A stretch of DNA of 64,000 bases. Origin: Aldrovandia affinis (Eukaryota; Chordata; Actinopteri; Notacanthiformes; Halosauridae). Made by a program: the position numbers and the translations under genes. The stretch lies in the NCBI GenBank assembly GCA_029706075.1, contig JAINUG010000308.1, positions 310,001-374,000 on the forward strand, read 5' to 3'. Numbering within the stretch: position 1 is the stretch's first letter; each line of letters begins with the position of its first letter. This document shows, in pieces, positions 1 to 10,800 of this stretch. The notes beneath the pieces were generated by a model, which worked only from the letters and a program-made list of their open reading frames with translations, made no database searches and was not told the origin of the DNA.

Positions 1-1679
1 CTCGACCTGGCTGCTGTTCACCCCTGTGGCCGGCTGGCTGTCTGGAGCCTCCCGCTCGCTCTGGCCGCAGGAGGTGTTGAGACCCTGTAGGCCTTGCACC
101 TGCTTCCTCAGGGTCTCCCCCAAGACATTGACGGAACCTTCCAGGCCCCCAACATGCCCCTGGAGGGAGCTCAGGGTGGCCTGCAGTCCAGACAGGTTCT
201 TGCTGTTGTGCTGAATGATGAGGCGCTGCCTCTGGACCAGCGCCTCCAGCTCACTGAGCTTCTCTGAGTTTCCACTCACGTCCCTGTGCATGGTGTCCAG
301 GTCGCTCCTATAAAGCCGTACGTCCCTCAGGATGGCGTCAAACCCCTGTGGCCCTGCCCCGCAGTCCGTGGAGCACTGCTTCCCAAGGGCGTTCAGCTTC
401 TCCTCTAGGCCCTGCAGCTGGTACCTGTTGGAGCTCACCTCATGCCTCAAGCCCTCCAGGGCGTCTCCGTGCATGTTGGGAAAGGAGCTGTTGCTGATCT
501 CCACCAGCATAGCGGTGAACTGGTCCTCCATGAAGTTGAGACGCTCGTCCAGTAGCCTCCGGAGCTCAGCAACTTCATTTGAGATCTGCCGGCCCAGCTT
601 CTCCTCCACATAAAAGCAGAGTGCCTCTGAGTTCCGCTCTGTCACATTGATGCGATCCTCCAGGTCGTCCAGGCGGGGTCCGAACACATCCTCGATCCGC
701 AGCATGGACAGGTGTGCCAGCTCGTTGTCCACCCTGACATTTAGGATGCGATGGGCCTCCGCAATGCGCTCCACGTCCCGCCGCAGCTCGCCCCCATCAC
801 CCGGCCGATCCTCGGATGCCGCCCCCCTGTTGGTCCTGATTGCCCCATCTAACGGCCCCAGGTCCAAGCGTAGGTCACGGATTTCCTTCCTGAGGTCAGC
901 TTCCTTGTTGTCCAGCAGCTGCGCCAGGCTCAGGTAGCTGGTGCCTTGCTCCTCACACTGCCTCCGCAGGGACAGCATGTCATAGTTGCAGGAGCTCTTC
1001 AGACTGGCCATCTTGATCTCCATGCTCTCCAGCAGCTCCTCCCTCAGATCTCGCAACCTGCTGTCGATGTACCGAGGGTCCAGAGAGGAAGGGGATTGAC
1101 CTTGTGAGGAAGGGGCAGAGCCCTGTGATAAAGGGGAGTGGCTTTGTGAGGTAGGGGAGTGGTCTTGTGAGGAAGGGGCGGGGCCTTGTGATGAAGGAAA
1201 GTGACCTTGTGAGGTAGGGGAGTGGCCTTTTGAGGAAGGGACAGAGCCTTGTGGTGAAGAGGCATGGCCCTGAGAGGAAGGGGTGGGGCCCTGGGAGGCC
1301 TCCATCAGCAGGCGGATCTGTCCCTCCTGGCGGCTCAGGGTGCCCTGGACCTCGTCCAGCAGGTCGCTCTTGGTCTTGAGGGTGTCAGTCACGAGGTCCA
1401 GCCTGGTCATCACCTGCTCCACCCCTGGGGCGGAGCCAGCCAGGTGGATGCTCTCGGTGGTCCCGGTAAGAGCGCTGTCGGGCAGGTGCAGGGTGTTGAG
1501 GAGGGTTAGCAGCATCTTGCTGGTGTCTTCCTGGATGTCCAGGCGCAGGTTCTCGTTCATGCCCGTCATGGCCGCCTGCAGGTCCAGCACGGTCTGGGAG
1601 AGGCGCTGCATCTCCCCCTCTAGACGCCACACCCTGTCCCCGCCCTGGACCTGGGGCTCTGCTTCTCTCATGCCCGGCC
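1..1679 (-). CDS. emilin2: emilin2-like gene, exon 4 (coiled-coil rod, runs off left edge)
   Basis: Large last-visible exon, residues 163 to 722 of the predicted protein, open without a stop to base 1. EMILINs are secreted, multimeric glycoproteins of elastic fibres and other extracellular matrix. The acceptor CTCAG is followed by GG, which completes the codon begun in exon 3. The translation is a heptad-type coiled coil (for example RVWRLEGEMQRLSQTVLDLQ), then the segment LKSSCNYDML, RRQCEEQ, and RINVTERNSEALCFYVEEKL, which resemble EMILIN2 (recalled family knowledge, not a search). Possible N-glycosylation sites include NVT, NSS, NLS and NTS. The proline-rich and gC1q C-terminal parts expected of the family lie outside the window. 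Residues 293-362 are an unusual heptapeptide array. EMILIN1 or a second fish emilin2 copy is the main alternative for the name. Confidence 0.85.
1081..1290 (-). repeat. in-frame 21-bp minisatellite in emilin2-like exon 4
   Basis: Ten 21-bp units with no frame break encode ten heptapeptides of the form G-x-x-P-S/T-S-Q (GPTPSSQ, GHASSPQ, GSVPSSK, GHSPTSQ, GHFPSSQ, GPAPSSQ, DHSPTSQ, SHSPLSQ, GSAPSSQ, GQSPSSL). The array lies between LLMEASQ and DPRYIDSRL, so it splits two coiled-coil blocks. The Ser/Thr/Pro-rich make-up suggests a flexible, possibly O-glycosylated linker (inference). Confidence 0.95.
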
Positions 1680-2055
1680 CTGAGGGGAACCAGAGGTCCT
1701 ACATCACCCTGGTGTCATATGACCACTGAAGGTGGGTTTACTGGGAAAGTCAATTACTTTTTTATAAATGGGATTTATGGAGATTTGTGTATAAGGAAAT
1801 GTGACATGGATATATTTAAGGTCACAATTATAAGAATGTATTTGACAAACGATACCCTTATAGTTACATTATCTGAAATGAACAACATTGGCAACACATA
1901 TTCCTCTGAACACTGATGTCCATGTATTCCAACACATCTAAACCTGAATACAGGTTATTCAGTGATATGAAAGATAAAACAATATTATTGTATTCTGTGA
2001 TGCTCATTAAGGATTCTAAGAAGCTTTGGGGAAAAATGGTATTGGACATACTTAC

Positions 2056-2261
2056 TCAGAGTGTGCTGGACCTGTCCTACAATTGGCTGGGGCTGGTGGC
2101 GGGGCCTCTGCGCTGTTTGTCTGGCTGTGATTGGCTGTCTGGCTGTGGCTCCTTTCAGCTCCTTGCAGTCGGGGCCCTGGAACCCAGGGCAGCACTTCCA
2201 CTCCAGCTCCGTCACCGTCTTATAGGCGATCCTGTAGGTGGGCCGGAATTGTGTCCGGTAC
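2056..2261 (-). CDS. emilin2: emilin2-like gene, exon 3 (end of EMI domain)
   Basis: 206-bp exon, residues 94-162. It starts after the acceptor CCCACACAG and ends at the donor A|GTAAGT. It finishes the EMI domain with YRTQFRPTYRIAYKTVTELE and the closing cysteines WKCCPGFQGPDC, followed by a basic, Gln/Pro-rich linker. Joining to exon 2 (AT|G) and to exon 4 (A|GG) keeps one open frame, which supports the exon ends. The acceptor itself is the first unit of a 37-bp tandem repeat that extends into intron 2. Confidence 0.88.
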
Positions 2262-2474
2262 CTGTGTGGGAGAGGATGCCGTGACACACCTGTGCTACCT
2301 GTGTGGGAGAGGATGCCGTGACACACCTATGCTACCTGTGCGGGAGAGGGTGGCATGAAGCACCTGCAGTACCTGTGTGGGAGAGGACACTGTGACACAA
2401 CTGCAGTACCTGTGTGAGAGAGGACGCTATGACACACATGCGCTACCTGTGTGGGAGAGGACACTGTGAGGACT
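2262..2474. repeat. 37-bp minisatellite at the emilin2-like exon 3 acceptor
   Basis: About 5.7 units of 37 bp, each starting CCTGTGTGGGAGAGGA on the plus strand. Read on the gene strand, each unit ends in a pyrimidine run plus CACACAG, the same sequence as the real acceptor of exon 3. The array therefore holds several acceptor-like sites directly upstream of the real one. Confidence 0.9.
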
Positions 2475-3329
2475 GATCATGTTGCACCTCTCCATGAGGC
2501 CGGTTGCCACTGCAACAACACCGATCTTTTGCAAGTTTCCTGGAGAGAGCCCAGAATTTCAGCAGGAAACAATGGGTAATGTCACCTCCAGAAGCACTTT
2601 GAATATCTGTGCCTTCACTTTACACAGGTACAAACCAAAGGTACACAATACTAGTCCTGGAGGGACAGGTTTAACTCCAGTCCTGGAGGGCCACAATGTC
2701 TGCAGGTTTAACTCCAGTCCTGGAGGGCCACAGTGTCGGCAGGTTTTTGTGATTTCCTTTAAATCCACAGCCAATTGAGGCCTTGGAAATAAATTGTGTG
2801 GACTCTTTAGCCAACCAATAACTTAAATTTAGAACTTAAGCACTGAAACATACAGAGAACCAGCAGACTCAGAAGCGCTCCAGGGCTAGAGTTTGACCTC
2901 TCTGCTTTAAACCAACCACATGAACCCATATCCTACAGAGGTTTTTGTTCCAGCCAGTCCTGTATTTTGTTAAGGCAATTGAGGACATGTATTTTATGTA
3001 CTTCCATGGTTTTTGTGTTTGATTTACTCAGAATTGAGTTTTGGCTCATTGCTATTTGCTTTTTTTAAATGTAATTGCTTACCACAGGCAGATGTTAAGA
3101 GTTCTATAACCAAGATGTCCTCACTTAGGACTCTAGTTTGATTTTGCCTGTCAATCAATAAGGTATACATACTATATACAGATCACAGCTCAAGTAACAG
3201 CTCCTGTTCAATGCTGGAATAGCTCATTTGTGTGGAACCAAAGTTTGGACAGAGTTTCTGAAGCCCTGATATAACATGTAATATATAAAGAGATATAAAT
3301 AAAAAGTAGGATGCTGCTTTCTGATTCCA
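2475..3329. other. emilin2-like intron 2, proximal part; no gene seen
   Basis: Intronic sequence. At about 2650-2750 a short phrase containing AGTCCTGGAGGG recurs three times, a dispersed phrase also present near 37100 and 37270. The rest is AT-rich and without a supported feature. Confidence 0.6.
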
Positions 3330-4685
3330 GGGCCCGTATTCACAAAGCATTTTAGGGGTAAAAGTTGGTCCTAACTCAATTTAGGAGCAACTCTGAAAAA
3401 TAATGAGCGTGTCACTCATAAATTTAGGACTCCTAAAATATTTGGGATAAGAGTATTTCACAAAGGGTTTGAGAGCTAAAAACAGCTCCTAAGTCCAGGA
3501 GAAGTTAGAAGCAGTCAAGAGGACTTCTAAGTCGCTAAAGACCTGTTCACGGCGATCCGAAAATCTGCTGCTGCCGGCAATCGTTGTCGCAATCACGTCA
3601 ACACTGGAGATATTGAATGATACAGAGCTCATAAAAAGGTACCGCCTCAATCGCGAGGGTATTATATATATAATATTATATATATTATATATAGATACCC
3701 GATGATTGTTTACCAGATGCAGACATGTAACCAATTGACTAGTCAGTATTCTTGGTTTCATGTTAAATCAGTGACACGTAGCCTACATTTGTATTTTAGA
3801 ATCTTTATTAGAATATAATAGGGGTGCATCGGATAATTTTTCAGAATAGCAAAAAAAATTATAACGGGTACCAAAGGCGCGTTTCCACCAAAAATGACCA
3901 GGAACTATTCTCAAGGAATTGAATGAATGATAATTTCAGTTTTTCAATTTAAGTTATTTCACTAAATCTTAATTCAAAAATTTCACAAAATACATTTTTA
4001 GATTCAGTACGCCTTAGGCGATTTAACTAGGGTGGTCTTATGCCTGAATTAATTTAATAAAAAATTAAAAGATCGCTAATGTTTAAATTGTATTTAATTT
4101 GGTCGCCGTTAACATACATTTAGTATGAAAAACAAAGCAAACCAAAACATACATGGTTGTCTATCTCTTCGCTGTAACTCTGCATCGAGATTTAGGGAAT
4201 TGTTACTTTAAAACGTGACAGCGGCAGAAAAACTGTATTTCTCTATGATGGTTAAATTTAGCTATTAATCCGCGGATCATATGCGTGCCGAACCGTGGGG
4301 GTTGATCCGTACGGATCACGAATCAACTGCGAACCGTTACACCACTAGAATATAACAGGAACAGGTAGGCCTACATATCCATTTACAGTAGGCTAGCATA
4401 TCATTTATTTGCTAGGTTGAAATCGCGGGCAGAAACCCATCCCCTATATCAGCCAATCGCTGTGGGCATTCTGAGTAAGCTCGTTCATGAGAAACAACGT
4501 CATCCATAGCAACAACGTCAACCCCGCCCTCACTCTTAGCTTGAAAATTCTAGGAATTCCTTTGTATGAGTTTGTCTTTGCAGCTTTGTGAATAGGTTTT
4601 AAGGTGGGACTCCTAACTAAAAGGTTTTAGTGCGATTTAGAAGTACTCCTAGTGGTAAGATAAAATTCTTTGTGAATACGGGCCC
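3330..4685 (+). mobile_element. Harbinger-like element, copy A (in emilin2-like intron 2)
   Basis: Bounded by inverted termini GGGCCCGTATTCACAAAG and its reverse complement. Closely related copies lie at 13121-14304 (opposite orientation) and 27821-28963. At about 3597-3660 the plus strand reads LEILNDTELIKRYRLNREGI, which resembles the N-terminal region of HARBI1-type transposases (recalled pattern); nothing longer is open, so the copy is non-autonomous. No clean target duplication is visible, so the superfamily call is tentative. Confidence 0.6.
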
Positions 4686-5285
4686 AGATCTTCAATGGGC
4701 TTCAAAGAACAAAAAACTGCAGTTAGAATATGAATAATTTTCCATCAGTACACTTTTTCCCCCACTGCCTATTGAGCTCAGTGTTGTTCTTATCATCATC
4801 CCATGGGTGTCTTGGGGTTTGGAGTCACAGAAATAAAAATCTATGTATGATAGCAAATCTACACCTACAGTGGTTACTGTGCATTCACGGTCAAGTCCCT
4901 CAGGGTTCCTACCATTCACACACAGTCAAATATGGAATCTAATTTCATTCTAAGGGCAAAGAGTGATCCCTTCTAACACAAATGGCCTCCTTGTTGTTGA
5001 CCAAAAACATTATGAATTTCCAACCACATAAGAGACCTGGAACATTCTTTATAAATTGAAAGGAGACTGATTGGCTGCGGCATGCAAAGCACAATTTCAA
5101 CTCAATAGGAGAAGCAAGCCCCATAGCATTGGTTTATTACTCAGAGTGTTGGTTTTCCTTCGTTTGAAAACATGTGTTTGTCGTTTCCTGTGGCTCGCTG
5201 CTGGGATGGGTTGCGCAGCTGCGCCTTGTTGTTGGGACAGCGCTCACACAGGTCGTCCACCCACCCACTCTCTAGAGACACTTAC
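4686..5285. other. emilin2-like intron 2, distal part; nothing recognised
   Basis: Intronic sequence between the Harbinger-like element and exon 2. No splice-consistent extra exon, RNA gene or recognisable repeat was seen. Confidence 0.6.
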
Positions 5286-5411
5286 ATCATTCGCTGCGCG
5301 CAGTCCGGTTGATGCGGCGGGCAAGGCACGATCTCCGGCTCCAGAAAGCTCTCTGCGCTTCCCAGGACTGCACAAGTCACGTTCTTGTATACAACACGCG
5401 CACACCAATTC
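5286..5411 (-). CDS. emilin2: emilin2-like gene, exon 2 (start of EMI domain)
   Basis: 126-bp exon, residues 52-93. The acceptor is TTGCAG|GAATTGG and the donor AT|GTAAGT. It encodes NWCARVVYKNVTCAVL, the typical EMI start (Trp-Cys, then a Cys after about ten residues), and SAESFLEPEIVPCPPHQPDC. The joined junction with exon 1 reads HRHRNKNWCARVV, which closely follows the RNKNWCAYIVNKNV pattern recalled for EMILIN2. EMI domains mediate EMILIN multimer assembly and partner binding. Confidence 0.88.
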
Positions 5412-5847
5412 CTGCAACGCATATATTTTGAAATGCATATGTACATTTGAAGATAAAATACATCCATTGATATGCTAAATGAGGAACTGGTGGTTCTTTT
5501 GTTAATCAAATATACTGAACTGCCCTCTTTCAGTTCTAAAATAATTAAATTGGACACCGCCTTCGCGTTAACACGTTCCAACATTCCATAGGGTATAACC
5601 AGGATTGTCTTTAAAAAATACGAACACATTGTTTCGTTGAGGGCAGGAATGACAGTAACAGATAACATTATGTTTACTAGAACGGCACACACAGTCTAAA
5701 TGCACGCAACTGATGAGAGTTGTACACTTACTCTAAACAAATTCACGGGATCTTGAACTCCGCAACAAATTATTGCAATGCAATTCAATGCGAACAAAGG
5801 AACAGAAGTGCATTCAAGTAAACAATAGAAACAGACAGGTTACTCAC
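5412..5847 (-). other. emilin2-like intron 1
   Basis: 436-bp intron with GTGAGT donor and TTGCAG acceptor, phase 2. Nothing else is recognised in it. Confidence 0.8.
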
Positions 5848-6002
5848 TTATTCCTGTGCCTGTGCCCCCCGCCAGAGTACGCAGAACCCTGAAACAGATC
5901 ATAGCTGGATGGAGTTGCCTGAACCAGTGAGCCAGTGAGCAGGATAGGAAAGATCATCCATCTCAGATTGAATTCTGGATTTCGAATGTGGTCTCGCTTC
6001 AT
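5848..6002 (-). CDS. emilin2: emilin2-like gene, exon 1 (signal peptide)
   Basis: First coding exon, residues 1-51 plus two bases. The donor is AATAA|GTGAGT. The ATG at 6002 is chosen because it has A at -3 and gives a basic stretch before the hydrophobic core MIFPILLTGSLVQA, about 29 residues in all. The ATG at 5957 has a weaker context and would give a very short signal peptide; an upstream in-frame ATG at 6095 would put hydrophobic residues before the signal. The mature start TPSSYDLFQGSAYSGGGHRH leads into the EMI domain. No clear core promoter was pinned down. Confidence 0.75.
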
Positions 6003-7383
6003 TTTTAAATATAATGCATGAGGCCATGCAAATATAGCGAAGCAAATAATAGTTTCTACCCTCGCGGCAGTCGGCGCAAATGAGAACGAGTCCAAACAGC
6101 CACGGATCTCACCCTGCCACCAGCTAGCACTGACTAACTTCGGGGAAGTCCTGCGTTATTTAGGCAATTCAGACATTACGTTTGTGGTCCACTGGGATAC
6201 CCCCTCCCCCCACTTGCATACCAGGAAACAAAAAGTGCGCTCCAAACAAGATACATTCTCAACTAAGCATGCTCATACTCTCCTACCTTACCTACCTCTT
6301 AAGTTAATACACATCCTTCATGGTATAATTACATTTATAATGTTCGTTCGTAATTAATATCTTTCCAAAGACATTGCTTTTTGCATTTGTGAATATAGCT
6401 GTGCAATGAGGAAAGTATCCACACTTACTGTGGCTTTTCGCGTTGGGAGAATATTTACAGTTATTTTTGGAAGCCAGTTTCGATCTCTGATGAATGTAAG
6501 TCTGGTTTATTGGACCATGGAGGTTTCAGAGACGGAAAATGGTATTGCAATGTCCTGTTACCGCAGGTGTTTGTTACATAACAATTCCATTTGTCCAGTA
6601 GTGTAGAACACGGAAAACGACCGGATAAAAAAAGATAATCGCAGAAATAGTATTAATAAGTGTTTGTTCATAAAATTCATAACTATTTTCTAAGAAGAAG
6701 AATATGGTGATGATGGTGATTATTATTATTAGTATTCTGGGATCCAGTATGAGCACACTAGTCCACACAAAGAACAAATTTGCCAAATACATTTTATACA
6801 AATATATAATATATATTTCATTATATATATGTTGAGCAGACTATGAACAGATACACATACTGACTTAAATTGTGTAAGTAAACTGAAATGTGAGTATATC
6901 TATTTCTCAATGTGGACCTTAAGGTGTCTCCTTGGTTAAAACGTTTTTGAGTTATTTCCTGTCCACACAGTCACACCCATTATGATATCATTGTCTCTGT
7001 GCCTAGTCTAAGTACAATTAGTGATGTTGGCTTTGCTGCCTGACAGAACTGAGACAAACCCTGACTTGGGTCTGAAACCTGCCTTAGCTACTGTACACAA
7101 GCCTGCATTAAATAAATACAACTTTGAGCTTTTTTTGAGGGGGGAGAAAAACATGCAGAGGCAAATTATTATGGTGTACTGGAAGTTGTGAACACATGAG
7201 TTTTCTTTCTAAAAATATGGTTGTGTTCATCAAATGACTACCATGGGAGTGGACAGACACTTGTTGAAATTTATGAAGTAATAAACGGTTCCACATGTGT
7301 GGTGGCCAGATGTTGTGAGCCCAGCCAGTCTCTTCATGAAGGGAGGATTGTCACCTCTGTCACCGCCCAAGTCATGAGCCACA
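6003..7383. other. upstream of emilin2-like gene; no gene seen
   Basis: AT-rich sequence that should hold the 5' UTR and promoter of the emilin2-like gene on its left side. No other coding region can be supported; open stretches are short and start and end without splice or family support. Confidence 0.55.
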
Positions 7384-7510
7384 CAATTACAGGGGTGTGG
7401 AGTTTGTGTTAGGGGTGTGTCAGGAGTCACACTACTACAGGGGTGTGCGGTTTGTCTTAGGTGTGTGTCAGGAGCCACACTATTACAGGGGTGTGCAGTT
7501 AGTCTTAGGT
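7384..7510. repeat. short tandem repeat, about 46-bp unit, three copies
   Basis: Three imperfect units containing ATTACAGGGGTGTG and a GTCAGGAGYCACAC segment run head to tail just before the SINE. Confidence 0.7.
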
Positions 7511-7512
7511 GT

Positions 7513-7658
7513 AGTGGTTCTGTGTGGCTCAGTAGGTAGAGCACAGCGTTGGCAACGCTTAGGTTGTGGGTTCGCTTCCCACTGGGACCACATATACTGA
7601 AAAATGTATGTATTCATTACTGTAAGTTTCTTTGGATAAAAGTGTCTGCTAAATGGCA
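7513..7658 (+). mobile_element. tRNA-derived SINE with L2-type tail
   Basis: The head has a pol III A box (TGGCTCAGTAGGTAGAGCA) and a B box (GGTTCGCTTCCC) at tRNA-like spacing. The 3' end GGATAAAAGTGTCTGCTAAATG matches the tail of the L2-type LINEs found elsewhere in the window, as expected for a SINE mobilised by an L2 LINE. A Tc1 element has inserted at the TA right after it. Confidence 0.85.
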
Positions 7659-7660
7659 TA

Positions 7661-8381
7661 CAGTGCATCCGGAAAGTATTCACAGCGCTTCACTTTTTCC
7701 ACATTTTGTTATGTTACAGCCTTATTCCAAAATTGATTAAATTCATTTTTTTCTCAGAATTCTACACACAATACCCCATAATGACAAAGTGAAAAAAGTA
7801 TTTTAGAAATTTTTGCAAATGTATTAAAAATAAAAATATTAAATATCACATGTACATAAGTATTCACGCCGATTGCTATGACACTCAAAATTATGCTCAG
7901 GTGCATCCTGTTTTCACTGATCATCCTTGAGATGTTTCTAGAACTTCATTGGAGTCCACCTGTGGTAAATTCAATTGATTGGACATGATTTGGAAAGGCA
8001 CACACCTGTCTATATAAGGTCCCACAGTTGACAGTGCATGTCAGAGTAAAAACCAAGCCATGAAGTTCTAGGAACTCTCCATAGACCTCCGAGATAGAAT
8101 TGTGTTGAGGCATAGATGTGGGGAAGGGTATACAAATATTGCTAAAGCATTGAAAGCACCCAGGAGAACAGTGGGCTCCATCATTGTGAAATGGAAGAAG
8201 TTTGGAACCACCACAACTCTTCTTAGAGCTGGCCGCCTGGCCAAACTCAGTAACCGGGCAAGAAGGGCCATGGTCAGGGAGGTAACCAAGAACCCAATGG
8301 CCACTCTAAGAGAGCTTCAGAGTTCCTCTGCAGCGATGGGAGAACCTGGTAGAAGGACAAACATCTCCAGCACCAGTGGAG
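7661..8381 (+). mobile_element. Tc1-like element, 5' part, with broken transposase N-terminus
   Basis: Starts with the terminal repeat CAGTGCATCCGGAAAGTATT just after a TA. The transposase begins at ATG 8060 but has an in-frame TAG at 8069-8071 (MKF then stop), then continues as the paired helix-turn-helix region (for example VGSIIVKWKKFGTT, RELQSSSAAMGEP). It stops abruptly near 8381, where a LINE-like sequence begins. The fold-back copy at 44654-45573 shares the same stop, so the lineage was probably already non-autonomous. Confidence 0.88.
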
Positions 8382-8884
8382 GATCATTAACATCATCAAG
8401 CAGGTCCTGTGGGATACAAGGAACATCAAGGTCTACCACAAGCAAACAGAGGACCTGGTCACTCTCCAGAGGATCCAAAACCCCCTCCAGGACAGCGTTT
8501 TGGCAGACCTTTTAAAGGACGAGAGAGGGGCGAGACAGAAATGGGGAGTGAGCCACTGGAAAGAACAAATAATATAGCTCACCCCCCAGAGGAGGCATGC
8601 TCTGGGTGGCCAAAACCTAAGCACAAAGTCCTTCTTTCCTTTGTGTTTTTTCTGTGCTGGCTTCCCTGATTAAAGTATATATTTTTTTTTCTCTCTTAGT
8701 GTAAATGTATCTGTCTGATGAGTATATGTAATGTTTTGTTTGAATATGTTGTGCCCCTGTACTTGTAAAATAGACCGATTGTGTATATGAATGTTCTTTT
8801 GTTGTTTTTCTCTCTTTTGTTGAAAATAATAATGTACAATTTAAAAAGAAAAATGTTTTAAAATGGTTAAAAAATATATAACCA
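8382..8884 (+). mobile_element. 3' end of an unidentified non-LTR-type retroelement
   Basis: Reads QVLWDTRNIKVYHKQTEDLV, then VLADLLKDERG and KWGVSHWK, followed by an AT-rich 3' region ending AACCAATAAAA. The copy at 38702-39154 has the same protein and the same 3' end and is flanked by a 15-bp target duplication, which points to target-primed integration. The family was not recognised. Confidence 0.6.
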
Positions 8885-9512
8885 ATAAAATATACTTTTA
8901 TACTTGATTTCAACTCACATAAGTGAAGAGGGACCAAGCTGACCAACATTTCAATATAAAGAATAAATGAACATAATACGTAAAAGAGCGAATAACCAAT
9001 GTATGTGTGCATTTACAGTTTTTCTCAATCGCTTACACACTATAACTGGGCCTATTAACGAAACATCCCAAACCATGACGCCATCTACCAAAAGACAGAC
9101 CCATTTCACAAAACTATAAACACTATTCCCCTGTTTTCACACATGATTCAGATTTGTTTAACTTTTTGTGAAAAACTCTACACACAAATCCCTTCATATA
9201 TCACTGGCTGCACCCTGTGCTCATTTAGAAAGCACTGGCATTCAATATCATTAACTCAAGTGATCGGAACTTGAACCCAATTAACACACAATTCCCCAGG
9301 AGGAAACACTAAGAGTCAAAATTGTTCACACACCAATCAGAACCTCAGGATGGATAGATAGATAAAAGGGCAATGGGTCAGTTCACTTGTTTTGGAACAA
9401 TGGATCTACAAATACCTGAAAGTAGAGGAAGAGGATGGTGCAAGTATGGTTTTTCATACTGTATCAAGTATTTGAGTACAGTTATGTATGACAGCAGTAT
9501 ATACTGTAGTAC

Positions 9513-10411
9513 TGTGAGGGACCAAACAAGGACCCAGGCGCAGACCAGGATAAGGCAGGGAAGGAACGTTTAATGATCAATCAGAATTCAAAGCCGGTAA
9601 TCAGAGTCAGAGAAGATACAAAAACGAAATCCAAAAAGAGTAGTCAAGGGCAGTCCAAAGATCAAAACCAAATAAGCAGATAAGCAAACAAACAATTCGG
9701 AAGGCAAAAGCTCGGAGTCAAACAGAAGGGGTGTCTCAGAAATCACAACAAACTCTGGCTTACAAACAATTGGCACAGTGAATATTGATCAACGTTCTGA
9801 CATAGGACAAGTGCAAATGAGGAACTTAAATACAAACGGGGAAGGGAAACACAAGAGGAATCAGGTGTGACTGAGAGGGGAAAAGGGCAAGAACACAGGT
9901 GAAACAATTAGGATCACTAATACAATAACAAGGGGAGACAAAAGACACGGACTGGGAAGCACATAGACACAATGAAAATAAACAACCTGGAAGAGCAGGT
10001 AGACACGTGCACAGTTCGGAGGGGAGGAGCGCATAGGTAGAAAACGCGTGCAGAAAAATGCGATAGGAGAGAATGATAGCAGTAGATAGAAACACAAGAT
10101 AATTTGTAATTAGTAAATGTTAGTAACGTAATCAAAATCCCTAACGTTAGTAGATTAGTTGGTTAGTACTATTTACACCTAACTAATATGTACAGATAGA
10201 AAGAAAGAAAGAAAGAAGGAAAACGAGATAGGAAATAAGGCAGAAACCCGTATAGCCGAAATCACCCGAATAGTGCAACAACAAAGACAAGGAGTGGATT
10301 ACCGAATAACAAGGAACACAGACAGACGGGGAAACTGACGTGAATGATAAGTGATACTGAGAAAATAATAAATTACAAAAACAAGCAGAACAGAAATAGC
10401 AAAACATAACA
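9513..10411 (-). mobile_element. solo LTR, family 2
   Basis: Starts TGTGAGGGACC and ends AAAACATAACA (TG...CA), flanked on both sides by the 5-bp duplication AGTAC. The related copy 62108-63069 shares both ends and much internal sequence. No internal retroelement coding region is attached, so it is a solo LTR. The minus orientation is inferred from the partial copy at 24519, which begins TGTTATGTTTTGAGT on the plus strand. Confidence 0.85.
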
Positions 10412-10800
10412 AGTACAGGCTATATGATGGCCTACTTTTGTAGGCTTGTTTAGATATTGCAGTTGAGGCTTGCCAGCGGTGGATAAGGCATTCAAGGGTT
10501 TTTCTCCCCCGCTGCCTGGCTAGGGCTAATATTGCCTGAGATGTTGATGAGAATCTCTGGCCTAACCCAGACCAGAGACGAGATGCTGAGGCAGAATAAA
10601 TGTGATTTCTTTCTTTATGTACAAACAGTTTTTTTCCCCATTGGTTTATATTGGTAAATACATGGAAATTATTTTACTGTATTCTACGTTCTTTATGTAT
10701 CAGTTGCATATTTTTACAGTACATTTACTTTTTCACTCAATTTCAGTTTATTTTACTACAGTACATTGAGGAATTTAAAATATAGCAAATTTATACACGT

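Noticed and set aside
1385-1630. Alternative minus-strand frame rich in Ala/Gly/His
   Set aside because: A shifted frame of emilin2-like exon 4; the frame that matches the coiled coil and the exon junctions is a different one.
3489-3761. Minus-strand frame starting MKPRILTSQLV, present in three copies
   Set aside because: It is antisense to the Harbinger-like transposase remnant (TELIKRYRLN), which explains its conservation between copies.
9826-10407. Overlapping minus-strand frames rich in Leu/Ser/Cys (membrane-like)
   Set aside because: They fall inside the family 2 LTR and change frame between LTR copies, so they are not genes.
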